NCBI RefSeq assembly: GCF_000376245.1
Contig: NZ_AQXM01000046.1
Span: 1 to 43,518 of the forward strand
Reading direction: 5' to 3'
From: Acaricomes phytoseiuli DSM 14247
GTDB lineage: Bacteria > Actinomycetota > Actinomycetes > Actinomycetales > Micrococcaceae
Length of the DNA: 43,518 nucleotides
The translations under genes were made by a program, and so were the position numbers. Under the pieces are notes generated by a model. That model was not told the origin of the DNA, did no database searches, and was given only the letters and a program-made list of their open reading frames with translations. Shown here piece by piece: positions 7,457 through 16,666 of the stretch. The first letter of the stretch is position 1, and the number at the start of each line of letters is the position of its first letter.

Positions 7457-8798
7457 CGTGCTGCTGCTTCTCCTCGGCTGGCGCATGGTCTGCGGTCTGG
7501 TCGTTGGGGTTCGTCGCGTCGTAGCTCAGGTTGCTGATGACCTCGTCCTCGGCTCTTTGCAAGCGCTTGGCCCAGGCTGCCAAGTGCCGATCATCCGGTG
7601 TCTCCTCGAGCAGGAGACCACGGAACTCGGCTTCGCTCAGCTCGGACTGCTTCTTCTGCGCCGCGATCAGGACGTCTTCTCGGGTGCTGCCCCGGCCGAG
7701 CCGCAGCCTGCGGGCCAGGCGCTGCAAAGTCGCGGCGCGCAGATTGGCGGCTGCACTGCTCGCCGCCCGGGCATCCTGGTACAACCGGGCCCGGCCCAGC
7801 GCGGTCTCCGAAGCCTTGACCACCACCGGCAACGGCTCTTCCACGAGTGGACCGTCCCTCCGCCCGCGCCAGAGCATGGCCAGTAAGGCCACACCCGCTA
7901 ACCACAGGCTTACCGGAGTGACCCAGCCCGGCAAGAAGTCGGCCAGCTGCTGAGGTCTCTGTGCTTCGGGCAGATCGTTGATTCCTGGCAAGTACCAGAT
8001 CAGCTGCTGATCCTTGCCGAGCAGCCGCAGGGCCAGGGCTGCGTTACCGCTCCGGGCCAATTGGTCATTGCTGAACAGTGCTGCCGACCCGAGAACCGTC
8101 AGCTGCCCGTCAGCAGTCTGAGCCAGGATCCCGGCGTCGGAGCGCCCTGATTCCGCTGAACTGAAGCATGTCGTAGCGCCGGTATACAGCTGGCTTTCCC
8201 CGGTATTGATGCTCTGCGCGGCTTGCGCTTCGGGGAGGCTGCAATCCGCACTCAGAGTCGTGCTGGCCGGTTTTCCGGTGCTCTGGGATACCCCGGCTGA
8301 TTGGATCCCGTCGCCCGGTGGGTTGCTGGAGACTGCGGAACTGTTGAGCGCTGAAAGGGTGAGCGGGCCGGGTGAGACCCAGATGATGGGCATGCCGCTG
8401 GCCCGCAGCTGCGCGATCTTGTCCTGGTCCAGAGCCTGGCGCTGGTCGTAGACCATAACCGATGCGGTATCACCAGCATCACTGGCACGGTCTTGGGCAG
8501 CCAGCGCACTGTCTAGGGTATCTGCGGAGGTCACCGTCACTCCCTGCCTGCCTAGGATCTCAGCAAGCGCCATCCCGCCTTCCGGGGCCGGATTATCCGC
8601 TGCGAGGGGAGTCCGGGACGCCCCCATGGAGGTTGCCGTCAGGATCAGGGTCAGCCCGCTCAGTACGAAGAAGACGACGATGATGCCGATTCGACCCCGT
8701 CTGCTCAGCCACCAGAGAGCTGTTTTGTGCCGTGCAGAAAGCTGAGTACTGTTTCCGCTAGGTGCGTGCTGCGAGTTCGCAGTCGTATCGGAAACCAT
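7449..8798 (-). CDS. DUF4350 domain membrane protein
   Basis: This protein of about 449 residues has one N-terminal transmembrane helix (about residues 35-55) and a long extracytoplasmic part. That part begins with the DUF4350 pattern PLAADNPAPEGGMALAEILG and contains a WVSPGPLT segment. A second helix (about 325-345, TPVSLWLAGVALLAMLW) leads to a cytoplasmic helical tail. The DUF4350 fold is related to periplasmic glutamine-amidotransferase-like domains with no known activity. The stop of the upstream DUF4129 gene overlaps this start as TGATG; a GTG 3 bases earlier (8801) is an alternative. It belongs to the MoxR/DUF58/DUF4129 envelope operon. Confidence 0.85.
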   Translation of the reverse strand: MVSDTTANSQHAPSGNSTQLSARHKTALWWLSRRGRIGIIVVFFVLSGLTLILTATSMGASRTPLAADNPAPEGGMALAEILGRQGVTVTSADTLDSALAAQDRASDAGDTASVMVYDQRQALDQDKIAQLRASGMPIIWVSPGPLTLSALNSSAVSSNPPGDGIQSAGVSQSTGKPASTTLSADCSLPEAQAAQSINTGESQLYTGATTCFSSAESGRSDAGILAQTADGQLTVLGSAALFSNDQLARSGNAALALRLLGKDQQLIWYLPGINDLPEAQRPQQLADFLPGWVTPVSLWLAGVALLAMLWRGRRDGPLVEEPLPVVVKASETALGRARLYQDARAASSAAANLRAATLQRLARRLRLGRGSTREDVLIAAQKKQSELSEAEFRGLLLEETPDDRHLAAWAKRLQRAEDEVISNLSYDATNPNDQTADHAPAEEKQQHDD

Positions 8799-9568
8799 CA
8801 CCGCGCCGGCACCCAGTCCGTCCCGGCAGTCTCGGCAGTATCCGTGGGTCTGCTCTGCAGTAGAGCGGAATCGAGCTCCGCCAGGGCAGCATAAGCCTGT
8901 TCTTCCGAGAGCCTGAGCGATTCTGCTGCCTCGGCCGACTCCGGGCGGGTCGAAGGCGATGCCGAGCCCGAATAACGCGATCTGTTGAACAGATCCCCGG
9001 CCTGGCGAAGTCGATCAGACTCGGCGGGGAAGAAACTGCTGAGCTGAGCTGCCAGCTCGTCCGCGGTGCGGCCGGGCTGCGGGCTCAGCAGGACGCGTTC
9101 TTCGGCGCTCCTGGCGATAGCCCTGAAGCGTTCGATGATGGCGGCCCGGTATCTCTGCTCCAGGGCTGCTGCTTCTGCGGCCCGGCGGTGCTCCTGAGCG
9201 CTCCAGAGCGGGGCGGCGGCGAAGATCTGCTCGGTATGGCCCCGCTTCTGCGCGGCCAGTCGAGGCCTGGCCACGATAACGATCAGGGCGATCACTCCTA
9301 AGAGCAGAAGCAGTCCGCCGATCAGGACCACGGCCGGATCCAGGTTGAGCGCTCCGCTGACCGAGGTCAGCAGATCGTCCAGAAAACGCATCAGCTGTTC
9401 AAGAAGCTGTGCCAGCAGTCCCGGCCGGGCATCCTGATAGCTCTGCTTGCTGAGCTCCTCGACCGCCCAGCGGCGGGCTTCATCCGCATCCGGGGTGACC
9501 GGCGCGTCCTGCCCGGCCAGGGCCGCGGGCAGCGGCGGGGGAGAGAGCGTGGGAGAGAAGCTGAGCAC
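8798..9568 (-). CDS. DUF4129 domain membrane protein
   Basis: The 256-residue protein has an N-terminal extracytoplasmic piece with the typical DEARRWAVEELSKQSYQDARPG block. A strong single transmembrane helix follows (around VLIGGLLLLLGVIALIVIVA). A cytoplasmic DUF4129 domain comes next, with DELAAQLSSFFP and FNRSRYSG motifs. DUF4129 is often fused to transglutaminase-like proteins or found beside MoxR and DUF58. I chose the GTG at 9568, 7 bases after the upstream stop. The open frame extends to 9736, but the extra residues are Arg/Ser-rich, lie wholly over the preceding gene and look like a shadow. Confidence 0.82.
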   Translation of the reverse strand: MLSFSPTLSPPPLPAALAGQDAPVTPDADEARRWAVEELSKQSYQDARPGLLAQLLEQLMRFLDDLLTSVSGALNLDPAVVLIGGLLLLLGVIALIVIVARPRLAAQKRGHTEQIFAAAPLWSAQEHRRAAEAAALEQRYRAAIIERFRAIARSAEERVLLSPQPGRTADELAAQLSSFFPAESDRLRQAGDLFNRSRYSGSASPSTRPESAEAAESLRLSEEQAYAALAELDSALLQSRPTDTAETAGTDWVPAR

Positions 9569-9575
9569 CGCCGGA

Positions 9576-11015
9576 TCAGCCCTGAGGCTCGCCGTTCCAA
9601 CCGGCTGCGGCTTGGCCGTTCCCACCCCGCGCCGCAACGGCCTCCGGACTGCCGGGAATCCGATCCGGGTCGGCAGAGGGCTGCTCGGCCTCGCGCAGGA
9701 GCTCGAGGTCGAAGCCTTCTTTGCGCATTCGCACATCGAGGTAGAGCAGGCTGGTCACCGCGGTCTGGAAGGCCAGGGCGATCGCGGAGATCAGCGTGGT
9801 CAGGATGAAGGTCACGATGTAGACGATCACGACGAGAGCCGAGGCGCTCGCGGTGCCCTCCTGCAAGCCGAAGAGCACTGTCAGCATCATCAGCAGGAAG
9901 CTCAACGGCGCGGTGACCAGCTGGGTGACCAGCCCTGCCAGGAATGCGGTGAGCAGGGTGATGCCCAGAATCCGCCAGAAGTGCTTGCTGCTCAACTGCC
10001 ACGAGCGTCGGATCGCGCTCACGGCGCTCAGGCGCTCAACCGCGACCGCCGCGGCCGAGAACAGTACTTTGATCGAGAGCCAGAGCATCAGCACCGCGCC
10101 GCCGACGAAGCCGAGAACTACTGTGCTGATCAGCCAGCCGATATTCTGCCCCGGTGCATTGCTGAGTGCGAAAATCGTGCCGAACATGGCCAGCCCCACC
10201 AGGCCGAAGATCACTGTCGCGCCGATGATGTAGATGACGCCGAGCAGGATGAGCTGCCAGAAGACGGCTTTGATGAGCCGCCAGGCCTGCCGGAAACCGG
10301 TGAGCAGGTTCAAGGCCGAGCGCACCGTGGTCACGGAGAGCACGCCCTGCAGCAGAACCGAGGTCAGGATCAGGATGACAGTGACCACGGGGATCGAAAT
10401 CAGCACGGGTGCCATCGCCTGGCTGAAGTTCTGCATGTCACCAGCCGGGGCGCCGAAGGGCGTCATGCCCGGATTCTCCAGAGTCTGGAACGGCAGGATC
10501 AGGCTGGTGCCGGTCAGCAGCAGCATGATGATCAGATTGAGCAGCGCTCCGGTTCCCTGGACGAGCAGGGTCGAGCCGAACATAGCACCCGCGTTGCGGC
10601 GTATGGTCTGAAAAGCGCCGTCGAAGAGTTCGCCGAGGCGCAGCGGCCGCAGCGGTACAACCCCCGGCTTCGGAGGTGGGGTATAGCTCTGCGCAGTGGC
10701 GTAGCCGAAACCGCCGGGGGTTCCCGGATTCACCGGGTAAGCCGGATTCGCTGGATCGGCGGGGGCCTGACCCCAGCCGAAGGAAGGCGCCTGACCCCAC
10801 GCGTTTCCTGGGGGCTCTGCAGGGCCGGGGAAGCCCGGGCCCGGCGGAGCAGGAGGCGTCGGCGGTGCAGTTTGGCTTGAGGGGCCGGAGGGGAGTGACT
10901 GATCGGAGAAGGGCGAGGGAGCGCCGGCTGCATCGCTTCCTGATTGCGCATCGGGTTCTGAGCCGGATGAGTCAGAGGGGCCCGATGAACCAGGGGGCAC
11001 GTGGGAGTCGGTCAC
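9576..11015 (-). CDS. Proline-rich polytopic membrane protein (GPDPase_memb-type)
   Basis: The 479-residue protein starts with about 130 residues of Pro/Gly/Ser-rich disordered sequence. The conserved entry PLRPLRLGELFDGAF then leads into about six long hydrophobic helices. This arrangement is that of actinobacterial proteins annotated as containing the glycerophosphoryl diester phosphodiesterase membrane domain. No phosphodiesterase catalytic domain is present. The start is a GTG preceded by a purine-rich GGGAAGAGAAG. It is the first gene of the minus-strand operon that runs through DUF4129, DUF4350, MoxR and DUF58, and it is divergent from mtrA. Confidence 0.8.
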   Translation of the reverse strand: MTDSHVPPGSSGPSDSSGSEPDAQSGSDAAGAPSPFSDQSLPSGPSSQTAPPTPPAPPGPGFPGPAEPPGNAWGQAPSFGWGQAPADPANPAYPVNPGTPGGFGYATAQSYTPPPKPGVVPLRPLRLGELFDGAFQTIRRNAGAMFGSTLLVQGTGALLNLIIMLLLTGTSLILPFQTLENPGMTPFGAPAGDMQNFSQAMAPVLISIPVVTVILILTSVLLQGVLSVTTVRSALNLLTGFRQAWRLIKAVFWQLILLGVIYIIGATVIFGLVGLAMFGTIFALSNAPGQNIGWLISTVVLGFVGGAVLMLWLSIKVLFSAAAVAVERLSAVSAIRRSWQLSSKHFWRILGITLLTAFLAGLVTQLVTAPLSFLLMMLTVLFGLQEGTASASALVVIVYIVTFILTTLISAIALAFQTAVTSLLYLDVRMRKEGFDLELLREAEQPSADPDRIPGSPEAVAARGGNGQAAAGWNGEPQG

Positions 11016-11298
11016 AGTTCTTCTCTTCCCTTTCCTCTTCTTCGCCTCCGGCCCGTTCTAGCGGCAGGCTTGCTGTTTTGCTCTAGATTTTCTGCTCGGT
11101 AATCAGGCTGAGCCCTGGTGAAGATCATGGCGAGCAGTATTTCGCTGTTCACTTTATCCAAAAAACGGTCTGGTTATCGACACATTCGCCATGATTTACC
11201 CTCGAATGGCCGCTCATTTGGCCCGAGTCCCGGGGATATCGGTGACTTTGGCGATGTGCGGCACGAAAAGCTCAGAAAAATAAGGGAAGATAGAGGGT
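11016..11298. promoter_or_regulatory. Divergent intergenic region between the DUF operon and mtrA
   Basis: These 283 bases separate two leftward and rightward transcription units and must hold both promoters. The middle part (about 11085-11180) is richer in A and T than the flanking genes. I could not identify a convincing -35/-10 pair or an MtrA box by eye. A purine-rich AGATAGAGGG lies directly before the mtrA ATG. Confidence 0.4.
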
Positions 11299-11982
11299 AT
11301 GAAGGCTCGTATTCTGGTGATCGATGACGATGAAGCGTTAGCAGAGATGATCGGCATCGTCCTGGGCAACGATGGTTTCGACCCCTTCTTCTGCGCGGAT
11401 GGCGCAGCAGCGCTGGAGGCTTTCCGTGCGGGAAAACCGGATCTCGTTCTGCTCGATCTGATGCTGCCGGGCATCGACGGCATCGAAGTGTGCCGTCAGA
11501 TCCGCGAAGAATCGGATGTACCGATCGTCATGTTGACCGCTAAATCCGATACCGCCGATGTGGTCCGCGGCCTGGAATCCGGTGCTGATGACTACGTTCC
11601 CAAACCTTTCAAACCCGCGGAGTTAGTAGCTCGTGTTCGGGCTCGGTTGCGGCCGGGTGACCAGAAAGCGCCGGAGACGGAAACTCTGCACATCGGGGAG
11701 GTCACCATCAATGTGGCCGGGCATACCGTAACCCGGGCCGGCGAGCTGATACCGCTGACGCCGCTGGAGTTCGATCTGCTCGTGGCCCTGGCCCGCAGGC
11801 CCTGGCAGGTCTTCAATCGGGAGCAGCTCCTGGAGCAGGTCTGGGGCTACCGGCATGCCGCGGATACCAGGCTGGTCAATGTCCATGTCCAGCGGCTGCG
11901 GTCCAAGATCGAACGTGATCCGGAAGCCCCCGAAGTCGTGCTGACGGTCCGCGGTGTTGGATACAAAGCAGGAACAAAGTAG
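11299..11982 (+). CDS. mtrA: Response regulator MtrA
   Basis: This 227-residue OmpR-type regulator has a receiver domain (residues 1-120) with the acidic pocket IDDDEA, phospho-acceptor Asp53 in LLDLMLPG, and the MLTAK switch lysine. A winged-helix DNA-binding domain (about 130-225) follows, ending with NVHVQRLRSKIE and VRGVGYKAG. MtrA is the essential actinobacterial regulator of cell-wall turnover, division and osmotic adaptation. Downstream mtrB and lpqB confirm the assignment. The start is ATG with a GAGGG-type site just upstream. Confidence 0.96.
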   Translation: MKARILVIDDDEALAEMIGIVLGNDGFDPFFCADGAAALEAFRAGKPDLVLLDLMLPGIDGIEVCRQIREESDVPIVMLTAKSDTADVVRGLESGADDYVPKPFKPAELVARVRARLRPGDQKAPETETLHIGEVTINVAGHTVTRAGELIPLTPLEFDLLVALARRPWQVFNREQLLEQVWGYRHAADTRLVNVHVQRLRSKIERDPEAPEVVLTVRGVGYKAGTK

Positions 11983-12043
11983 AAGCAGAAGTAGAAGCAG
12001 CTGTCGTGATTGATGAGATAACCGCCCAGCAGGCAGGTCGGGT

Positions 12044-13720
12044 ATGAACCGGGTCAGGGACTTCCTGACCAGAACCGGAGAGAGGTTCTCCGGTTGGGGG
12101 CGCTCGGCCGTCACGGTTGCTCAGCGGGAAGCCGAGTGGCTGTGGAGTCGCTGGCGGCGCTCTCTGCAGTTCCGCACCACGACCGTGACCATCCTGGTGA
12201 CCTTCATCGCGGTCTGGGGCGTGGGCATATTCCTCTCCAACCAGATCGCTAACGGCATGTTCCAGGAACGCCTACAGCAGGCCCAGTCCAATACCTCCCG
12301 GGCGGTTAACCAGGTCCAGCGGAATTTCGACGCCGCGCAGGTCACGGATAAATCCTCGCTCCTGGTCATCGCCAATTCGACGCTCAGCGCCCTGACCGAT
12401 GGCGAGAAAGACAACGCGCTGCCGTATCTGATGGCACCCATCGAAGGGCAGGGCAATCCGCTTTCGGTCAGCTCTCTCGCCTCGCCCGGAATCACACTTT
12501 CCACCATTCCGGAGCAGCTGCGCGCCTCGGTGCGCGCAGATGATTCGGGTGCGCAGTTCTGGCAATCGATTTCTCTGCCAGTGGGCAGCCAGCAGAACCA
12601 TCCGGCGATCGTGATGGGGTCGAAGGCCCGACTATCGAACACAAGCTACGAGCTCTATCTCATCTACGATCTCAACCGTACCCAGGACACCCTCAACGTC
12701 ATCCAGTCGATTCTGTGGATCTCCGGCGCGGTGCTTCTTCTGCTCATCGGTGGCATCATCTGGTACGTGACCAGACAAGTGGTGCGCCCGGTCTCCCAGG
12801 CCTCGCGAGTCGCGCAGTATCTTGCGGCCGGCCAGCTGCAAGAACGCATGAGCGTCAAAGGAGAGGATGAAGTGGCCCGGCTGGGCGAGTCATTCAATAA
12901 GATGGCCACCACACTTCAGGAGCAGATCACCCAGCTGGCGGATCTCTCCCAGATGCAGCAGAACTTCGTCTCGGACGTCTCGCACGAGCTCCGGACTCCG
13001 TTGACCACCGTTCGGATGGCTGCGCAGGTGCTGCACGAATCCCGTGACGATTTCGATCCCGTGAACCGCCGTTCCGCGGAGCTGCTCTACAACCAGGTCG
13101 AGCGCTTCCAGCAGCTTCTCGATGATCTTCTAGAGATCTCGCGCTTCGACGCTGGAGCCGCTGTGCTCGATGTGGAGCCGGCAGACCTGCTCACAGTCGT
13201 AGAGAACGTCATCACCGCGACCCGTCCGCTGACCGAGCGGATCGGCTCCCAGATCCAGGTGATTTCCGCCCTGCCGGGGAACAGCTGCGTAGTGGAGATG
13301 GATTCCCGGCGCATCGAGCGCATTGTCCGCAACCTCCTGGTCAACGCCCTGGAACACGGTGAAGGCGAGCCGGTGGAGATTTCTCTGGCCGCCGATGATG
13401 ACGTCGCAGCGCTCGCGGTGCGGGACTACGGAGTCGGCATGGACGAAGCCGCCCTCGCCAGGGTTTTCGATCGCTTCTGGCGGGCTGATCCGGCCAGGGC
13501 GCGGACCACCGGCGGTAGCGGCCTGGGCCTGGCGATCGCGATGGAGGACGCCCGCCTGCACCTCGGCAGGCTGGAGGTCTGGAGCCAGCCGGGCGAAGGC
13601 GCCTGCTTCCGGCTGACCTTGCCTCGCAGCAGGCAGAGCATTGTGGACCATTCCCCGCTGAGCCTGCCCTCGAAAACGGCGGCGGCCCCTGCGCATTCGT
13701 CGGAACAGGTGAGTCTATGA
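12044..13720 (+). CDS. mtrB: Sensor histidine kinase MtrB
   Basis: The 558-residue protein has a cytoplasmic N-terminal tail, TM1 (about residues 45-68), an extracytoplasmic sensor of about 150 residues, TM2 (about 222-245), a HAMP domain and a HisKA box. The phospho-acceptor is His314 in SDVSHELRTPL. A HATPase_c domain follows, with an NLLVNALEH N-box and a GGSGLGLAIAMEDA G-box. It phosphorylates MtrA. The gene starts 61 bases after mtrA, and its ATGA overlap with lpqB indicates coupled translation. Confidence 0.96.
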   Translation: MNRVRDFLTRTGERFSGWGRSAVTVAQREAEWLWSRWRRSLQFRTTTVTILVTFIAVWGVGIFLSNQIANGMFQERLQQAQSNTSRAVNQVQRNFDAAQVTDKSSLLVIANSTLSALTDGEKDNALPYLMAPIEGQGNPLSVSSLASPGITLSTIPEQLRASVRADDSGAQFWQSISLPVGSQQNHPAIVMGSKARLSNTSYELYLIYDLNRTQDTLNVIQSILWISGAVLLLLIGGIIWYVTRQVVRPVSQASRVAQYLAAGQLQERMSVKGEDEVARLGESFNKMATTLQEQITQLADLSQMQQNFVSDVSHELRTPLTTVRMAAQVLHESRDDFDPVNRRSAELLYNQVERFQQLLDDLLEISRFDAGAAVLDVEPADLLTVVENVITATRPLTERIGSQIQVISALPGNSCVVEMDSRRIERIVRNLLVNALEHGEGEPVEISLAADDDVAALAVRDYGVGMDEAALARVFDRFWRADPARARTTGGSGLGLAIAMEDARLHLGRLEVWSQPGEGACFRLTLPRSRQSIVDHSPLSLPSKTAAAPAHSSEQVSL

Positions 13721-15447
13721 GCAGATGGGGCCGTCTTGCTGCTCTGCTGCTGGCAGCAATCCTGGGTCTGACCGCCTGCGCGGCCATCCCCACCGGGGGC
13801 TCGGTGGGGACCAGTCAGGCGACTGGCGGCCCTAATGTGAGCGTTCCCAATGCCAATTTCAACCCGCAAGGTCCCTCCCAGAATGACAGCCCTCAGGCCA
13901 TCATCCACGGGTTCATCAGCGCTGCGGTCGGGGTGGCGGACAGTTTTCAGACCGCACGAAAATTCCTGACCCCGGATGTTTCGAACACCTGGAAAGGCAG
14001 TGATCAAACGGTGGTCTTCCGCGGGGAGCCGAGGCTCTCTCCGCCTGATTCCGACGGTACTTACCGGGTTGAAGTCGACGTCAAAGCTACTGTCGATGCC
14101 GATGGGGTTATGACCCGTGCGCCTGCGGGCACTCAAGAGATCTGGCAATACAGCATGAACCAGATCAACGGGCAATGGCGGATCAGCGAGCTGCCGCAGG
14201 GGATTCTCCTGGAAGAAGGGTTCTTCCAGTCGCTCTTCCAATCGAGGAACCTGTACTTCTACGACCCTGCTTTCACCGTGCTGGTCCCGGATACCCGATG
14301 GTTCCCCAGCCAGAGGAGTCCGACGCAGGGCAACGCCATCGCTACACTGATCGTCAAAGCATTGCTCAATGGCGCTGCGCCCTATCTCAGAGGAGCGGTG
14401 ACGAGCGCCTTCCCGGAGAGCGTCAAGCTGCTCAAGGACTCTGTTCCGGTCTCCGATGGTCAGGCCGTCGTCGATTTGACCTCTCAGCCTCTTCTAGAAG
14501 CTGGGCCCGATGTTCAGCGGAAAATGCAGCAGCAATTGTTCACTTCTTTGCAACTGGCTGTAGGAGTGAACAGCGTTCAGATGCGTGCCGATCAGACTCC
14601 GGTAACTTTTCCTTCTGAACCGGAGGCTCCGATGAATCCGCCCACGGCTCATGCGCCGATAGTGGATAACCGCCAGATCGGTGTGTCCAATGATCGCCTG
14701 GTCTGGGTGGAGAACGATTCGGTCTCACCGGTCGAGGGGACGCCGCAGTTCAGTGCGCCGCCCCGGTACCCGGCCCAGTCCTATGCCCGGGGCAGCGCGG
14801 TAGCTTTCCTGAGTGCCGACCTGAGAACTCTCTACACGGTCTCTGCTGGCGAGAGCGTGTTGGAGCAGCTTTCCGGGGTTCCTTTGTCTCCTCCTTCATT
14901 CGGCCCTGACGGCTGGGTGTGGAGCGCGGCCACAGACGGTTCGGGGAGGGTTTTCGCGCTCAAGCCCGGAGTGATCCAGAAGCCTCTCTCTTTCGTCGTG
15001 GATTGGCTCAAGGACCGCAAGGTGACCTCTTTGAAGATCGCCCGGGACGGTGCTCGCGCCCTGATCGTTTCCTCGGCTAACGGCAACGGCATGGTGACTG
15101 TGAGCGGGATCCTGAAACAGGATGATGCCGTGGGGAGTGCCCCCCAGGGGTTCACGGATCCGCAGCGCTTCTACCCGCCCGAGCCCGTTGAACGTGCTCT
15201 CTGGACTGGGGAGAGCCAGATGATCGTCTACCAGGCCGGGGATGGCCCAATACGGCCCATCGAATTATCGCTGGATGCAGACCCGAAACAGCCGACGGCG
15301 ATCAATGATCTGAGATGGCTCAGCGTCGGTAATACTGTGACTTCGGCTTATGCGCAGACTGCTTCCGGCATGATCTATGCCCGTTTCGGTAACAGCTGGA
15401 ATGCCGCGGCTTTCACCGGAGTCGCCGATCTAGCGTTTCCCGGGTAG
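13717..15447 (+). CDS. lpqB: Lipoprotein LpqB, MtrAB accessory factor
   Basis: The 576-residue protein begins with a signal peptide and the lipobox LTAC (Cys21), so it should be anchored outside the cytoplasmic membrane. A GerMN domain (about residues 190-310) with VKALLNGAAPYL is followed by a C-terminal beta-propeller-like LpqB domain. In mycobacteria LpqB interacts with the MtrB sensor and modulates signalling. The gene overlaps mtrB by four bases, giving the conserved mtrA-mtrB-lpqB order. Confidence 0.95.
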   Translation: MSRWGRLAALLLAAILGLTACAAIPTGGSVGTSQATGGPNVSVPNANFNPQGPSQNDSPQAIIHGFISAAVGVADSFQTARKFLTPDVSNTWKGSDQTVVFRGEPRLSPPDSDGTYRVEVDVKATVDADGVMTRAPAGTQEIWQYSMNQINGQWRISELPQGILLEEGFFQSLFQSRNLYFYDPAFTVLVPDTRWFPSQRSPTQGNAIATLIVKALLNGAAPYLRGAVTSAFPESVKLLKDSVPVSDGQAVVDLTSQPLLEAGPDVQRKMQQQLFTSLQLAVGVNSVQMRADQTPVTFPSEPEAPMNPPTAHAPIVDNRQIGVSNDRLVWVENDSVSPVEGTPQFSAPPRYPAQSYARGSAVAFLSADLRTLYTVSAGESVLEQLSGVPLSPPSFGPDGWVWSAATDGSGRVFALKPGVIQKPLSFVVDWLKDRKVTSLKIARDGARALIVSSANGNGMVTVSGILKQDDAVGSAPQGFTDPQRFYPPEPVERALWTGESQMIVYQAGDGPIRPIELSLDADPKQPTAINDLRWLSVGNTVTSAYAQTASGMIYARFGNSWNAAAFTGVADLAFPG

Positions 15448-15488
15448 GGCTGTTCAACGCCCACCGAGAGTCTCAGCCAGGCACATAC

Positions 15489-15522
15489 CTGCCCTGCTCA
15501 CATACTTGCCCTGCTCACATAC
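15489..15522. repeat. 17-bp tandem duplication between lpqB and comF-like gene
   Basis: CTGCCCTGCTCACATAC (15489-15505) is followed at once by TTGCCCTGCTCACATAC (15506-15522), with one mismatch. It lies in the 123-base spacer after lpqB. No function is evident. Confidence 0.8.
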
Positions 15523-15570
15523 TCGTTCAACGGCTGGTATTCATGGCAGGTATTCGGTCACCATGCTGGG

Positions 15571-16491
15571 GTGGACCTCCGGATATCAGCACCAACAGTG
15601 AAGCCAGCCCAGTCAATCGATTCTGAGCAGCCAGTCGCGTGCGCTGTGCCGAAGCACCGTGCCGGGCTACATCGTTCTGGTCGGTACCGGCGGCTGCAGC
15701 AGGCCGTGAAGATCTTGGTGAGTGGGTTGGTCTCGCTGGCATTCCCCGCTGACTGTGTGGGCTGCGGACAGTTCGATCAGGTGCTCTGCCCGGGTTGTGG
15801 AAAGAAACTGAGAGCGCTCACCGGGCAGCCGTTCCGGGCCGATGTTCAGGCCCCTGCTCTGGTTGATTCTCAGCTGGCGGTATACGCTGCGGGCCCTTAT
15901 CGGGATGAGCTGGCCCGGGTGATCCTGGCGTATAAGGATTGCCCCGCTACGATATTACGCCGGCCATTGGCCTCCGCTCTGGCTCGGGCCATTGCGTTGA
16001 CCCGGGTGTCCGGTGCGCAGTTGTTCCTGGTTCCGGTTCCCGGCTCCGCTGCCGGATTCCGCCGGCGTGGTTTCGAGCCAGTGCGCATGTTATTAGCCGA
16101 CGTGCCTGGACTGCACCGGGGCGCAGGGGAGTTCGCCGGCGCAGCGGTACGGGTGCTGCCATTGCTCTGCCGCAGCCGGCGGGGGGCTGGGAACGAGCAG
16201 AAAAAAGCCTCGGCACGGCGTGCCCGGCTGAACCGGAAGCCGGGTTCTTTCCGGCTCGTGTGGCGATGGCGGCGGTTGGCCGGGGCCCGATGCCTGCTCG
16301 TCGACGATGTGCTAACTACAGGGGCTACCTTGCGCGAAGCCGTCGAGGTGCTGCGCGCCGGAGGCTTCCGTGTCGATGCTGCTGCGGTACTGGCCGCGGT
16401 CCGCTCAGCAGGTCCAGTGCCAGCGGCCCGACTGGAGCAGAATCTAGATAAACCTCGATCAGTGTCGGTAAGCCTCAATCAGCAAAGATAA
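15571..16491 (+). CDS. ComF-family phosphoribosyltransferase-like protein
   Basis: This protein of about 306 residues has an N-terminal zinc-ribbon-like CVGCG...LCPGC cluster and a PRTase domain. The PRPP loop is CLLVDDVLTTGATLREA (residues 241-257 from this start). ComFC/GntX-type proteins are linked to DNA uptake in naturally competent bacteria, while in actinobacteria they are commonly found behind lpqB with unknown roles. The start is uncertain. The GTG at 15571 gives the longest product, but GTGs at 15646 or 15706 give N-termini closer to family length and none has a strong ribosome-binding site. Confidence 0.85.
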   Translation: MDLRISAPTVKPAQSIDSEQPVACAVPKHRAGLHRSGRYRRLQQAVKILVSGLVSLAFPADCVGCGQFDQVLCPGCGKKLRALTGQPFRADVQAPALVDSQLAVYAAGPYRDELARVILAYKDCPATILRRPLASALARAIALTRVSGAQLFLVPVPGSAAGFRRRGFEPVRMLLADVPGLHRGAGEFAGAAVRVLPLLCRSRRGAGNEQKKASARRARLNRKPGSFRLVWRWRRLAGARCLLVDDVLTTGATLREAVEVLRAGGFRVDAAAVLAAVRSAGPVPAARLEQNLDKPRSVSVSLNQQR

Positions 16492-16666
16492 TTCTCAGCA
16501 AAATCTTCAGGGTTTGCAGGTGAATAAACCGGAGCAATGTACTAACGTAAATTAACGGGTAAGCCTCTAGGCGATATCAGCCCGTCGGCGGTCGGATCGG
16601 ATGCATCCGGCACACTGTGAGCAGCTGAGCCGGCCGTCGTGTCAACGACGTCATGTGGAGGGCATC

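Noticed and set aside
9569-9736. N-terminal extension of the DUF4129 protein
   Set aside because: The frame is open but overlaps the upstream gene entirely, lacks family similarity and is Arg/Ser/Pro-rich as expected of a shadow frame.
9447-10880. Long plus-strand open frame (477 codons) opposite the GPDPase_memb gene
   Set aside because: It is rich in Gln, Glu, Arg and His with low complexity and no domain, the expected antisense shadow of a hydrophobic GC-rich gene.
15489-15522. Possible CRISPR-like repeat between lpqB and comF
   Set aside because: There are only two directly abutting 17-bp copies with no spacers, so it is a simple tandem duplication.
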